Positions 24,997 through 35,371 of a stretch of DNA of 64,000 nucleotides are shown in pieces. The notes under the pieces are model-generated. The model had not been told where the DNA came from and searched no databases. It saw nothing but the letters and a program-made list of their open reading frames with translations. The position numbers were made by a program, and so were the translations under genes. Position 1 is the first letter of the stretch, and each line of letters opens with the position of its first letter. The stretch is from Dreissena polymorpha (lineage: Eukaryota; Mollusca; Bivalvia; Myida; Dreissenidae), in contig NC_068359.1 of assembly GCF_020536995.1 (NCBI RefSeq), positions 61,589,115-61,653,114 on the forward strand. Direction: 5' to 3'.

Positions 24997-25002
24997 CTTT
25001 AG

Positions 25003-25640
25003 CCTATGCTATGTCTACAATACCACCCGCAGGGTCGAGAATTTGTACTTAACAAAGAGTGATCTTTGTGATTTACTCTCGACCAGATAACAATTGGGTA
25101 CTTAATAAAATTGCAAAATGATAAGCACAACAGTAACCTGGTGTAACAGATTCCAAATGAACATGGATATGGTCCCTCGGCAAATGTATCTGACACAAAC
25201 AAATAATTTTAATTTTCTCGCTAATATTACTTTTTGAGACAGATTTATTGCAAAGGGAGGTAACAATTGAATTACAGTGATTCAGATACGGTTACCCTCA
25301 ACTAATATACCGGTTACATTATAGATATATTCTACTAACATCCGCGCAGAGATTTGACTGGAACCAGCATAGCTGAAGCAAATCCCTGCCTTCATAACCA
25401 ACCACGTAATGATAGCCTAGCCACGTGGTTCAATAATTGTACCGTTGTTATTTTTTACTCTTTTTTTTAATTTATGTAGTTATGTTTTATATAATGAACC
25501 TAAACTTATACGCTATTTTCAAAACATAAAAGTAAATGATACTACTTTTCATAATATAATACTTAAACAAAAATAAATACAATCCTACCAAATCTGGTAG
25601 GGCTTTCTTGTAATGGCAGAGATTTATCGGAGAAAAAGGA
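25003..25640. other. Intergenic stretch
   Basis: No gene or element boundary found. Contains CACGTGG-type words near 25430. Confidence 0.5.
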
Positions 25641-25880
25641 ACGACAACTATGTGTGGAGATTGACATTATACATAATTTACCCCTGTAGTTGACTCGTGC
25701 CTTTCCCGCCGGGGGCTTTCCAGAGGAGTACACCGCACATCGGCTTTACTTCTCGTGCGAAGAAATAGACTGATCCCGGAATTCGCTCGAGTTTAGAAAA
25801 GCCCAATATTCCCTCGATTCAAACAACACTGTTGCATTATATCAACCAATGATAGCTTGGTTAGCTACTATATGACGCAC
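25640..25880 (-). promoter_or_regulatory. Possible promoter or enhancer patch
   Basis: A GC-richer island in AT-rich DNA. It holds an E2F-like TTTCCCGC (near 25703), a kB-like GGGGCTTTCC (near 25713) and a CCAAT box (ccaatgat, near 25846; on the minus strand, ATTGG). The next gene to the left on the minus strand is the zinc-finger gene, 3.2 kb away, so this could be its promoter with an unseen 5' exon. Motif matches alone; weak. Confidence 0.3.
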
Positions 25881-26108
25881 GAAAGTAAGGACGAATTTTA
25901 AACTTCAGCTGCAATTTCGAGTTATTATTTTTGTAAACGAAAAAAAAAAATCTCATTTTTGTGCGGCCTTTGCTGTGTGTGTGGGGGGGGGGGTGGGGGT
26001 GGAGAAAACCTCACCTGTCCGGTAAGGTGACCATCAACCAAAGCCACGTGCTTTGGCGTATAAGTCGTTACCATTTATGTTTGCCCCTTAGTATAAAGGT
26101 GTTGAAGA

Positions 26109-28120
26109 AAGGATTAAGCTGTTTAGGGGCCCGAGGCTGCACATTCAACGGGGGCCCCTTCCCTTTGGCCCCCTTCTGTATATTGAAAATCATAATTGAT
26201 ACTACAGTTACAAAGATCAAATTACTTGCATGTGTACACAGTTAAATAGCTAATGATACAATCAAAACAATTACCTTCTGTTCGCCTCCAAACTAACCAA
26301 CTCTTACAAAGCACGTGGCGGAACGACAAAATCACGACAATGAGGTTGGAGTGGAAGAGTTAGATTGGGGATGAAGAGTTCAAAATAGGGGATTTGAGAA
26401 TGGGGCCATTTTGTGGGAGAGGGGGGGATAGGGGGTTGTTAGTATCCAAAGGTCAGAACAGAACTGTATGTCTAAGTTGTGCACGTTTTATTTTCATTTA
26501 TGGGTGTTATTCGTGTCTTTGATCCGAAATATAGAATATTCAAAATCAGTGAGATAACCTCGAGGCTCGTGTCAGTTAACCGATAAGTCAGTAAAATATC
26601 CTATATGTTGGCGTGGTAATCTGTCCATAGACTTATTGAAGAATGGTGCGTGAACAAAATTGTGCAGGTTAAGGGTGCAGAATCAACGGGGTTTCCCGGG
26701 TTTTACACATGGGCTGGACAATGTAAACACACCGTTAAGAACTTTATTTTTGCAAATATCTCAAGTTTTCTTGCAGTTTTGTCGATATCTTAAGATTTAA
26801 GAATAAATCTTTGAAAGCATCTGAAATAAGTGACAAAATTCCATGTTTCATAAGCATAACCATGTACATAAATGCAGTAGACATCGAATTTTTGTCTAAG
26901 AACAAAGGCTTATTAAATAAAGTAATTCTGATGTGAGGCACACTGCCAAACGCAGAATAAAAAACTGTCTTTTATGCACTAGTTAAAATTCTTAAGAAAA
27001 ATTGTTTTAAGAAGTAATTGTAGAAAAAGCACCACTTACCGGTGTGTGTAAATCAATTTTACGTTTAATTGGGAACCCCACATAGTCACGTTATCCTGCA
27101 CCCTGGGTTATAAACATACGGTAAATTGAGCTTGAAAACCTTGATACGGCGTTACATAAGCAAGCCAGTGATTGTCTCCGCTACTATTGGATATACATCA
27201 GAGGCCCGATAACACAAAGAAGCAATGTTGTGCTATATATTTTAAGAGGCCTCCCACACGTGCATCCAGATAGCATAGTTAATCAAGGCGAACGGCCCAT
27301 ATGTTGTCATAACCATACGGGCAAGTCGTATAATAAACAGAGAAACTAATGGTTCTGAATGTATATAGAACACAGAAAGAAAATTGATTGCATAGTAAAT
27401 CAAAACAAACGAAACGGTTACAATTGGATATACATCGGGAAACTGGTAAAACCACATTGAAAATTTCTATTGCAATCCCAATAGAGTCCTTAAAGGTGCC
27501 TTTCCACAGATTTTGGCATTTTTTAACTTATTCATTAAATGCTTTATATCGATAAATGTAAACACTGGATCGTAAAAGCTCCAGTAAAAAATCAAGAATA
27601 AAAGTAAAAAAAGGAAAAGAACATTGCCCGGACCAGGTTTCGAACCAGTGACCCCTGGAGTCCTGCCAGAGTCCTGAAGTAAAAACGCTATAGCCTACTG
27701 AGCTATTCCGCCGAGTACACTTAGTAGACGTATTTTATACCTTATTTAAGCAATCTTCGTAGTTTCACAAAACTTAACGACAAAAACAGAACTCTCCAAA
27801 TTATTCAATCGTTTCGCGTTGCAACGCTTTATAATTTTTAGGTTTTAAAATCGTCAAAAGATGCATATAATGGCTATATTAGACCATGGTAAATGTTCAG
27901 TATTACTGTTTCCTCACAAATATCATAACTAAATCGAAAATTTGCGAAAGTGAAACAACTTTTTTCAATTTTGTCAATTTACCAAAGCGTGAAAAGATCC
28001 CTTTAAATGGCGTAATAAAGACAGATCATATATTGAAAAACTGGCCTGTCGTTGGGGGCCCCTAACACATCGGGGGCCCAAGGCTGCAGCCTTGTTAGCC
28101 TAGTGCTTAATCCGGCCCTG
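26109..28120. mobile_element. Probable hAT-type element remnant
   Basis: The right end, read on the minus strand, starts CAGGGCCGGATTAAGC and continues into gcagccttgggcccc, a typical hAT-style end. The left end carries ggattaagc and ggggcccgaggctgca in the mirror arrangement. AGAAA occurs just outside each end. No transposase frame was seen, and the left terminus seems to have lost its first bases. The TTAA-flanked element at 27490-28006 is inserted near its right end. Confidence 0.55.
27490..28006 (-). mobile_element. TTAA-flanked element with tRNA-like region, copy B
   Basis: Same family as copy A at 13291, in reverse orientation. TTAA at both ends; diverged inverted ends. The B box in reverse is ggtttcgaaccagtgacccc, and an A-box-like ctgagctattccgcc follows. 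It lies within the hAT-like remnant. Confidence 0.85.
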
Positions 28121-28826
28121 AGAAAGACGAACCTTACGGTTCTTTACGTAGGGAAGTCAATGTCCGTTCATAAAAAAATTAATGGCTTCGAGGAAAACGG
28201 ATATGATAACAATACATTCATGTGTATCGTAAATTTTGGATAAAAAAAAGATGCTCAGAAAAAGGGAAATATTCACGGAAAATATTTATGTCTTATGTTA
28301 GGATAAAGCGCTTATATATAAAATGGTAGAATATAGTTTTACAATATCTTTTTGTTGTTGATTATTTGAGACAATTGCAATCTTATTTGTGATTCTTTTT
28401 TGTTTTGTTTTAATAAAGTTACCCGAGTAACCGTGATAATGTGGGTCCGAGTGACTGAACTGAACTGATTTTTTTCTACAGAGAAATTTCGTCCTAAAAT
28501 ATTAAGATCCTTTTTTCGACATAAGCAATACATTGAATTACGCGTGGTCTCCACGCGCCTTACACTCTGTGTTTTGGAGACAACAATTAACTGAGTGCCA
28601 GAAGCATTCACTGCCGTTTGACAATGTCGTATTTATGTTCAGATTTTACACGCGATTGTTTGGAATATCATATTACATGTAACGGGTAGAGGCACATTTA
28701 TATTGAGTATAGCCACGTCTTTTGAGTACAAGTCACGATTGGTTAAAGTAAAACAAAACGAATGAATAGAAGGGATTGGGGTAATCAGTTAACGTAAATT
28801 AGTGATGTTTTAGACCTACAAAAGGA

Positions 28827-28832
28827 TATAAA
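28827..28832 (+). promoter_or_regulatory. TATA box for the glycosyltransferase gene
   Basis: TATAAA about 175 bp before the start codon at 29003. It would place transcription start near 28857 and give a 5' leader of roughly 145 nt. An in-frame stop at 28952 precedes the ATG. Confidence 0.4.
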
Positions 28833-29002
28833 TGCGTAGAAGTACGCATTAATACAAAGCCATATCTTGTTTTCCGACAACGGAAGGGTACCACATCGCG
28901 GTTGAAGAATGTGTGTTAAATAAAATGTCACGATAAAATCCTGCGAGCACTTAGACCGGAAGGGTAAGATCTTCTAGACGATCTTATAGACCGTTATCTA
29001 AC

Positions 29003-29460
29003 ATGAGGATACGAATGAAGTATATATTATCTATACTCTTGTTGGCTATAGCCATTGTGATAGTGGTGGTCTTAGGACGGATATTTGAATACGTGTATCT
29101 TGAATTTATTTCTCACTCGCACTCATACGGGCTCCATTGTGCCAGCTGCCGAAAGTCGGGTGACACGCATGCGCGTATCCCGTCCCACATTCACCAGGTT
29201 TTCTTCTTCGAAACGAGTCCCGAAATTCCGTCGGACCTTGTTGCGGCGCGCCAAACATGCCTGAATATACATCCGGGTTACGGCTACACGCTATGGAACA
29301 AGACGGCAATCAATCAGCTCATCGACGCGCACTATCCGGATGTCCGGGAGCTCTACGAGAGCTACGACCACTGGGTGAAGAGAGCGGATGTGGCCCGCTA
29401 CTTGGTCATTCACCACTATGGCGGCTGGTACCTGGATTTTGATATCGAGTGTCTGAACAG
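29003..29460 (+). CDS. Glycosyltransferase exon 1
   Basis: Encodes residues 1-152, including the first membrane segment and the DXD motif. It ends at AG|GTACAT in phase 2. A second ATG at residue 5 is also possible as start. Confidence 0.9.
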
Positions 29461-32400
29461 GTACATACATGGTGAGGTGTTCAACACTGTAACGGTCAAT
29501 TAAGTTCACTGAATGCATATTTTTTGGTATGATCGAAATGATTTTAAAATGTGTAACGCATGCACGGTAATACCATCAAACAAAGACTACTTTAAATACA
29601 CGTGCAGTATAAGTAGTTGTACTTAAAATACAATTATAAAGTTATATGATTTAAGCTTAAATGGTCGTTTTGGCCCTGGACCCATTTACGACGAAATATG
29701 GCTAATAAAACCTATTAATCAAGCACACTAGAACTTGTTTAAAACAATAATTTTCTTTTAGAGCTTATACATACGGAAAATTCGGCACATTCACGATGAT
29801 GCGTCGATCATGATGCGTTTTATGTATTGTTCTAGAGTAGTTGAAATATCAGCATGATCCCAATTACTTTGAAGATTCATACTAACTAAAGTGGCTTACT
29901 TGTAATAACACATTAGTTTACGTATGTTTTCATAATTGAAAGGCGTTAATGCAAATTATAAATGATGCTCCTATCAACAACAAAAAATATCAACAATACA
30001 ACATAGTCAGTGCAGACAATCAGCAATACAACATAGTCAGTGCAGACAATCAGCAATACAACATAGTCAGTGCAGACAATCAGCAATACAACATAGTCAG
30101 TGCAGACAATCAGCAATACAACATAGTCAGTGCAGACAATCAGCAATACAACATAGTCAGTGCAGACAATCAGCAATACAACATAGCCATTGCAGACAAT
30201 CAGCAATACAACATAGTCAGTGCAGACAATTAGCAATGCAACATAGTCAGTAATAATACAAGTCAGGCTTTATTTTTAATGAAACACGTACACTTTTTCG
30301 TGGTAGTTATGATATTTGCGAGGAAACAGTAATACTGAACATTTACCATGCCCTAATTAAGTATCTTTTGACGATTTAAAAACGTAACTATGTATAGCGT
30401 TACAAACGCAAAACGATTGAATAATTTGGAAAGCTCTGTTGTGATGGTTATATTTTGTGATATTACGAGGATTGCTTATTTAAAGTATAAAATACACCAC
30501 TCACTTTATGAGTAGGCATTGTCGAGTGGTTTAAGATCTAGACTTGTACTCCAATGTTCAGTCCAGTTAAGTTACTTTTTTCTTTAACTAATTTTATTCT
30601 TTTTTAAATGGATTTATTCTTGTTTTTTATTGTTGCCATTTAGTTCCAATGTTTACATTTATCAATTAAAGGGACCGTCAACCGCGATTGACGAAAAAAG
30701 AAAAGTTCTAAAATACCATATTTTTTACAATTATTAGTTTATATTAAGATATCACGACTGGTATAAAACATTACTTGAAAAGGGTTATTAAGTTTTCATG
30801 TTTTCAGTATATTCGGTAGTAAATTTTACTGGGTACAGGTACCAGGTAACTACCAGTTAACTATAAGTAACGCAATAGATTGATCATCATCGTCACGTGG
30901 TAAACCCAGGAATGCAAATTGTGCATGCGTAGTGAATTGTATATACATTGTATTATATTTATAAAATGATCAATTTACTTTCGTTATTTATAGTTTGTAT
31001 ATCGTTATGTCACCTATTTTCGCGATGTTCTTTCGATTTCACATCGCGAAATTTTATAACCGAATATACTGAAAATATGAACTTTTTTTCAAGTAATGTA
31101 ATATAGTAGTCGTGATATTTAAATCAATATAAACTAATAATTGTAAAAAAAAACACGGTATTTTAGAACTTTTCTTTGTTCTTCAATCGCTGTTGACGGT
31201 CCCTTTAAAAGCATCCAATTACAAACAATATATGCAAAAATCTGTTAAAAGGTCCGTTTAAAATACACATTTGCGAACCATTGTTCTAAATCACGCTTGT
31301 TTCTTTCCTGTATTTATGTGACGAGTTATTGGAATATGTTTTGAAAACACACATGTATGAATATTCGCCGTTACATCAGAACTGTGTCGTATGTGACATG
31401 ATTCAAATGCACGTGTATACATGTACGTACAAAGAAGTTTAGTGTCGTTGAATGATTTGTAATTCTATACTATAAAATGTGACACTAGTGCGCTGAAATA
31501 GATCGACGAGTTTGCAGTAAGATAATCTAGCCTTAGCACGGATAATTACTATTCATTTATCGAATCAAGCAATTCACTGTACTTAAAATTCAGACTGGGG
31601 AGATTTGTGTTTCGATTCGTATAGATAATTTCTTTTAAGTGTTTACATAAACCAAAAAGTATTGTTGTCACAGAAATAATGAGGTGTTTTAGGCCATAGT
31701 CCACTGTATTCAAAAACACAGTATCTGAGTGTAAATAAATCAAGATATATATTGAAATGTTAATGATGTAACGCTTTTATTCCGTTTTACTTGTACGAAT
31801 CAGAACTTTTTTTCTAACAAGAAACACCTCACTTTCCCAACTTTTGCGAGTCTATTCTGTAAAACGTGGGATTGCATGGGCACATTCCGTGTCCTCAAAT
31901 AACGCAGTAATTGCAGTGTGGTTAAATTTATTGAAATCTATGTTTCATCGCACATTTTATCTACTCCTATTGATATCATGTAATTAGTAACATGCCTTTT
32001 TCCTGCACATAATATGGAGTAAAAGAAGTGGCTAATGCATTGAATGCATTGAATACGCTAAACACTATTTGCAACATAAGAATTGTGTGTAGTATAGTTT
32101 GGCATCCGAGAAGTCAAGTTACCGAGATTCTTGGGCCTCTTGTATTTCATTTAGAGCATACCATCAAAGTATTTATCTTATTATTCAGTTGCAAAATTAG
32201 TTGCAATCATTTATTTATAAATTACCATGCTAACCAGTTCATATCACTATCGTCCGTCCTCTATCTTCTACCATTACTTATAAATTGTATTATGCACATA
32301 TAATGTAGGCTATGATCTGGTATAATCTTGATTGCTTAATAAATGTTGTTGTTGTAAATGAGCTGTGCTCTGTGAAAAGGGGGTTACTGCATGTGCGTTA

Positions 32401-35371
32401 AGTGTCGTCCCAGATTAGCCTGTGCAATCCGCACATTCAAATCAGGAACGACACTTTCCGCCTAAACTAGAAAGTGACGTCCCTGATTAGCCTGTGCGAA
32501 CGCAAATGCATTAAACCCTCTTTTCGCACAGCACGGCGAATTAAGTCTTTTACAGACGGCCGTCTGATTAGCGCAGTGGTTGGTTCTCGGTTTCTCACTT
32601 CCGCGACAAGGGTTCCATCCCCGTCCTCGTGAATAACTGAAAATTGCAGCTATAATTCAAAATGTGTCCCATCTTTCGTGAGTCTTGTAAGCAAATTAGA
32701 TAGGAATGCTGGGATACACTGCAAGTCTTCACAAAATGCGGCCTCTGGCCCGGAAGTCTTACAAACTTCGAATATACACACACACACACACACTTTTAAA
32801 GACATTTTAGTTTTTAATTTAACCTCGTTATCAGCTCTCATGTGCAATGCACCCGATCGTTCGGAATCGCCTTTTGTCAATCATACGTCGTCCGTAAACT
32901 GTTACTTAAGACGACATTTCCTAAAAAAATGCTTCTTAGATTTTCACAAAGCTTCAGAGACATGATCATTGGGAGTCAATCTTTCAAAGGTGCTCAAATC
33001 GTTTGAGCCGACACTCTTTAGATCACGAGGAATTAAAAAAGATTAAAAAAGTAATCTCTCCTGAAACCGCACGTTTCATACGGTTGATTTTTTATCGAAA
33101 ATGCAAAACAAAATCTGATTTTATTCCTGGAAATCGTGTAACAGATAAACAACATTCATCCACTTTCTTAATTAAAACTGTATTTCAGTTTCGACAAGCT
33201 TACCAATAAAGCGTTTAAGGAAAAGCGCTCCATCGTCGTGCGTCTGACCGACCCTGTGGGATTCTCGAATGATTTCATCGGGTCTACCCCACATCACCCG
33301 TTCATGGCGGAGATCATCTCGTCCCTCCCGATGTCCAACCGTTGGTTCATCTTCCCGTATCCGTCCACAGTTCTCGTCACTGGTATACCCGGACAATTTT
33401 GTTTTAATCGGTTTGCGGATAAAATGTGTTCATAAGTATTGCAATTTCGGATAATCGAAATCGCGTAGACTACATTTTTATTTTATAAAAAAAGTGATAC
33501 TCCAAATTCAGAAACAGGAGAGAAATATTATGATCACTTTGGTGTATTTTTTAAAACTCATAGAAGCAATAACATGAAGCTTTGTAATTAGTTTCAATAA
33601 TCAAACTCCCAGCTTCTGACCTTGGGAGCGACTCGTACCGGTATGTATAAAAGCAGTCCAGAAGAATTTTAATGAATACCACAAGTAGACAAGCTGTCAC
33701 AAGTAGATTCCGCCAAAATCTTGAGGGATTTAGCGTTTTCACATTTTCCTTGTAGTAAATGGAGAGCATTTTTTATTTGATAAAAGCGGTTTTTCTTAGG
33801 AAGCATCGCACACATTGAACTGTATTCAACCAAATATGTCCTTTCGCGTTGAATATAAATAATTTCTTGATGCGAGTTGCATTTGGTAATATAATATCAG
33901 AAAGAATATTTAACACCTGTAATGGGTATGATTTTGAGTCAGAAGAAACTAAACTGGGTTTACGTGGGGAGCTCAGTAAATTGATTTTATTGCATTACCC
34001 CCTTCCTCCAATTGGAAGCCCTCATAAAACTTATAGGAAAGGTAGAACGTATGTATGTGATGTTTGAGTAAAATATCTCATTGTCAATCTATATAAAAAC
34101 GTAAAAAAATGTTTTTGCGTAGTGGTTAGTGTCCGCTGAGCGACCGGTCGAGGGTTCGTTCCCCAGCGAGGAAGCGTTGTTAACATCTTCCCACAAAGAT
34201 ATTTAGCTCTGGTTATTCAAGTGAAACGGACTAGATAGCATTTTTTACTCATGGCTACCTATGCAATCGATCTCAAATAGGGCCTTCATAGCTTTAAATT
34301 ATATACATGACTGAACGACCATAAATCTTTTTTAAACCAGAAAGAAATCTTATGGATGCTATTTCTTATTTTGATTAAATGCGTTCTCAACACTCCTTAT
34401 AAACATTACTTATATTGCACTTACATTATTATACATTGTCGCAATATCTGACCTTGACATCTTTTTTCGGTTCCTAGGACCCACGTATTTCTGGGGCCGG
34501 TTTCTCAACTACGTCCACCAAGAGGAGTTCCTAGTGGTTGGCAATCATTCGGAATACCTCCATCTAAAGCACGGGTCCTCGTGGCACACTTGGGACGGCG
34601 TTCTCATCTGGTACTTCTTCAACAGGTTAGTACAGATGGGTACAGGCGTAGCACGGGCCTAGCTAGAATTTTGAAACCGCTAATTAGGGGCTACACATCT
34701 AGCTACATTACATGTATTTGCTATCTCTTCCGAATCACTTAGCGATACAACTTTAATTGTATGAAGTAAGGTTGGTGCATAAATTGGGACCACCTGCGGA
34801 ATATATAGTCTTCCCCAAAGTTGTTGAAGTTCGGTTAACAACTATTTGATGAACGCATTTGTCGGTTTTCAACTTAGCATCAAAGGTCAAGTTCCCGTAA
34901 CGATGAAACATATGCTGGATATGATATTCAGAATTAATAAATAGGCTGGTATAGCCGCAAATCTCCATTGACTTAGGATTCCTTTTGTTAAAGTTAATGT
35001 TTATTCGTCCAACATTTTGCAATAGAACCTTTATTTTGGAAAGTGTTTAAAGGAAATAGCAACTCAACCATAAGCATTGGAGACCAATTACAATCATGAC
35101 ATGTAGATTACCGTTTTTGTGTTGTATTAATATATATGTATATGCATCTTTCTTTTTGTAATCATTATGTAACAACTTCTTAATAATACTTGTTCCATTT
35201 CGTCTGTGTTTCAGGGCCGGGTTCTTCTTCCTCATAGTGTTCCTCGCCATAATGGCGCTAGCGGTTGTCCTCTATCGTCGCAGGAACATCCGGCAACTCA
35301 TCGACCTCAACCGGAACTTCGCACCCAACAAACACATGCTTTTGCGTGATGATATTACACATCTTAGTTAG
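29003..35371 (+). CDS. GT32-family glycosyltransferase (inositol-phosphoceramide mannosyltransferase-like)
   Basis: Four exons join in frame: 29003-29460, 33189-33382, 34478-34625 and 35215-35371, all with GT-AG introns. They give a 318-residue protein. Residues 8-24 form an N-terminal membrane anchor. Residues 126-147 hold the family signature KRADVARY ... GGWYLDFD, whose D145-x-D147 should bind the metal and sugar nucleotide. Exon 3 carries GSSWHTWDG, matching the conserved SWH motif of fungal Sur1/Csh1 and relatives. Residues 268-287 form a second membrane span followed by RRR. The family transfers sugars, typically mannose to inositol phosphoceramide in fungi; the animal substrate is unknown. 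Length and both spans fit the family. A Golgi location is inferred. Introns 1 and 2 are filled with transposons. The intron phases agree at all three junctions, so the model is firm. Confidence 0.92.
29994..30252. repeat. 30-bp minisatellite in intron 1, 8.6 copies
   Basis: Eight full units (caatacaacatagtcagtgc plus agacaatcag) and a partial one, nearly identical except for the seventh (agccattg) and the last. With a unit length divisible by three, both strands read open as 10-residue repeats. It sits inside an intron, so those frames are not genes. Confidence 0.97.
30294..31261 (+). mobile_element. TTAA-flanked element with tRNA-like region, copy C (interrupted)
   Basis: Diverged copy of the family at 13291. 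The left end is eroded; the right end ctgttaaaaggtccgtttaa is recognisable. Its tRNA-like core (about 30513-30575) has lost a clear B box. It is split at a TTAA by the younger element 30666-31208. Confidence 0.75.
30666..31208. mobile_element. TTAA-flanked long-inverted-repeat element nested in copy C
   Basis: 543 bp including TTAA at each side. The ends agggaccgtcaac / gttgacggtccct belong to inverted arms of about 120 bp, continuing with more divergence to about 170 bp, so most of the element folds on itself. Removing it and one TTAA rejoins copy C in register, which shows the insertion order. Non-coding. Confidence 0.88.
32360..32536. mobile_element. Fold-back repeat of the 'gattagcctgtgca' family, copy 2
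   Basis: The inverted ends gtgctctgtgaaaagggggtt / aaccctcttttcgcacagcac enclose two inverted gattagcctgtgc blocks and the cgacactttccgc motif. Same family as 19156-19341, somewhat better preserved. In intron 1 of the glycosyltransferase. Confidence 0.7.
32555..32640 (+). repeat. tRNA-derived SINE head
   Basis: A-box-like ttagcgcagtggttggttct and B-box-like gggttccatcccc (32610-32622) at tRNA spacing. It cannot fold into a complete tRNA with a paired acceptor, so it is a SINE head or tRNA fossil. In intron 1 of the glycosyltransferase. Confidence 0.6.
33189..33382 (+). CDS. Glycosyltransferase exon 2
   Basis: Acceptor tgtatttcag, donor ACTG|GTATAC. Encodes residues 153-217 (FDKL ... NDFIGSTPHHPFM), the region after the DXD motif. 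In relatives this segment helps shape the acceptor side. Confidence 0.9.
33400..34477. other. Glycosyltransferase intron 2
   Basis: Non-coding apart from a SINE at 34105-34260. The open frame at 33849-34067 is not supported by splice sites or any domain. Confidence 0.6.
34105..34260 (+). repeat. tRNA-derived SINE in intron 2
   Basis: A box gcgtagtggttagtg and B box gggttcgttcccc (34152-34164) at proper spacing. These are followed by a non-tRNA body (aacatcttcccacaaagata) like the conserved cores of mollusc SINEs. Confidence 0.65.
34478..34625 (+). CDS. Glycosyltransferase exon 3
   Basis: Acceptor cggttcctag, donor AACAG|GTTAGT. Encodes residues 218-266, including the conserved GSSWHTWDG motif near its end. 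Confidence 0.9.
35215..35371 (+). CDS. Glycosyltransferase exon 4 (terminal)
   Basis: Acceptor tgtgtttcag. Encodes the second membrane segment (GFFFLIVFLAIMALAVVLY) followed by RRR and a 28-residue hydrophilic tail; stop TAG at 35369-35371. Confidence 0.9.

Noticed and set aside
29106-29518. Other open frames over glycosyltransferase exon 1
   Set aside because: Shadow frames of the real exon, which is supported by motifs and intact splice junctions.
29946-30236. Open frames on both strands with 10-residue repeats
   Set aside because: A 30-bp period keeps any frame open; the array lies in an intron of the glycosyltransferase.
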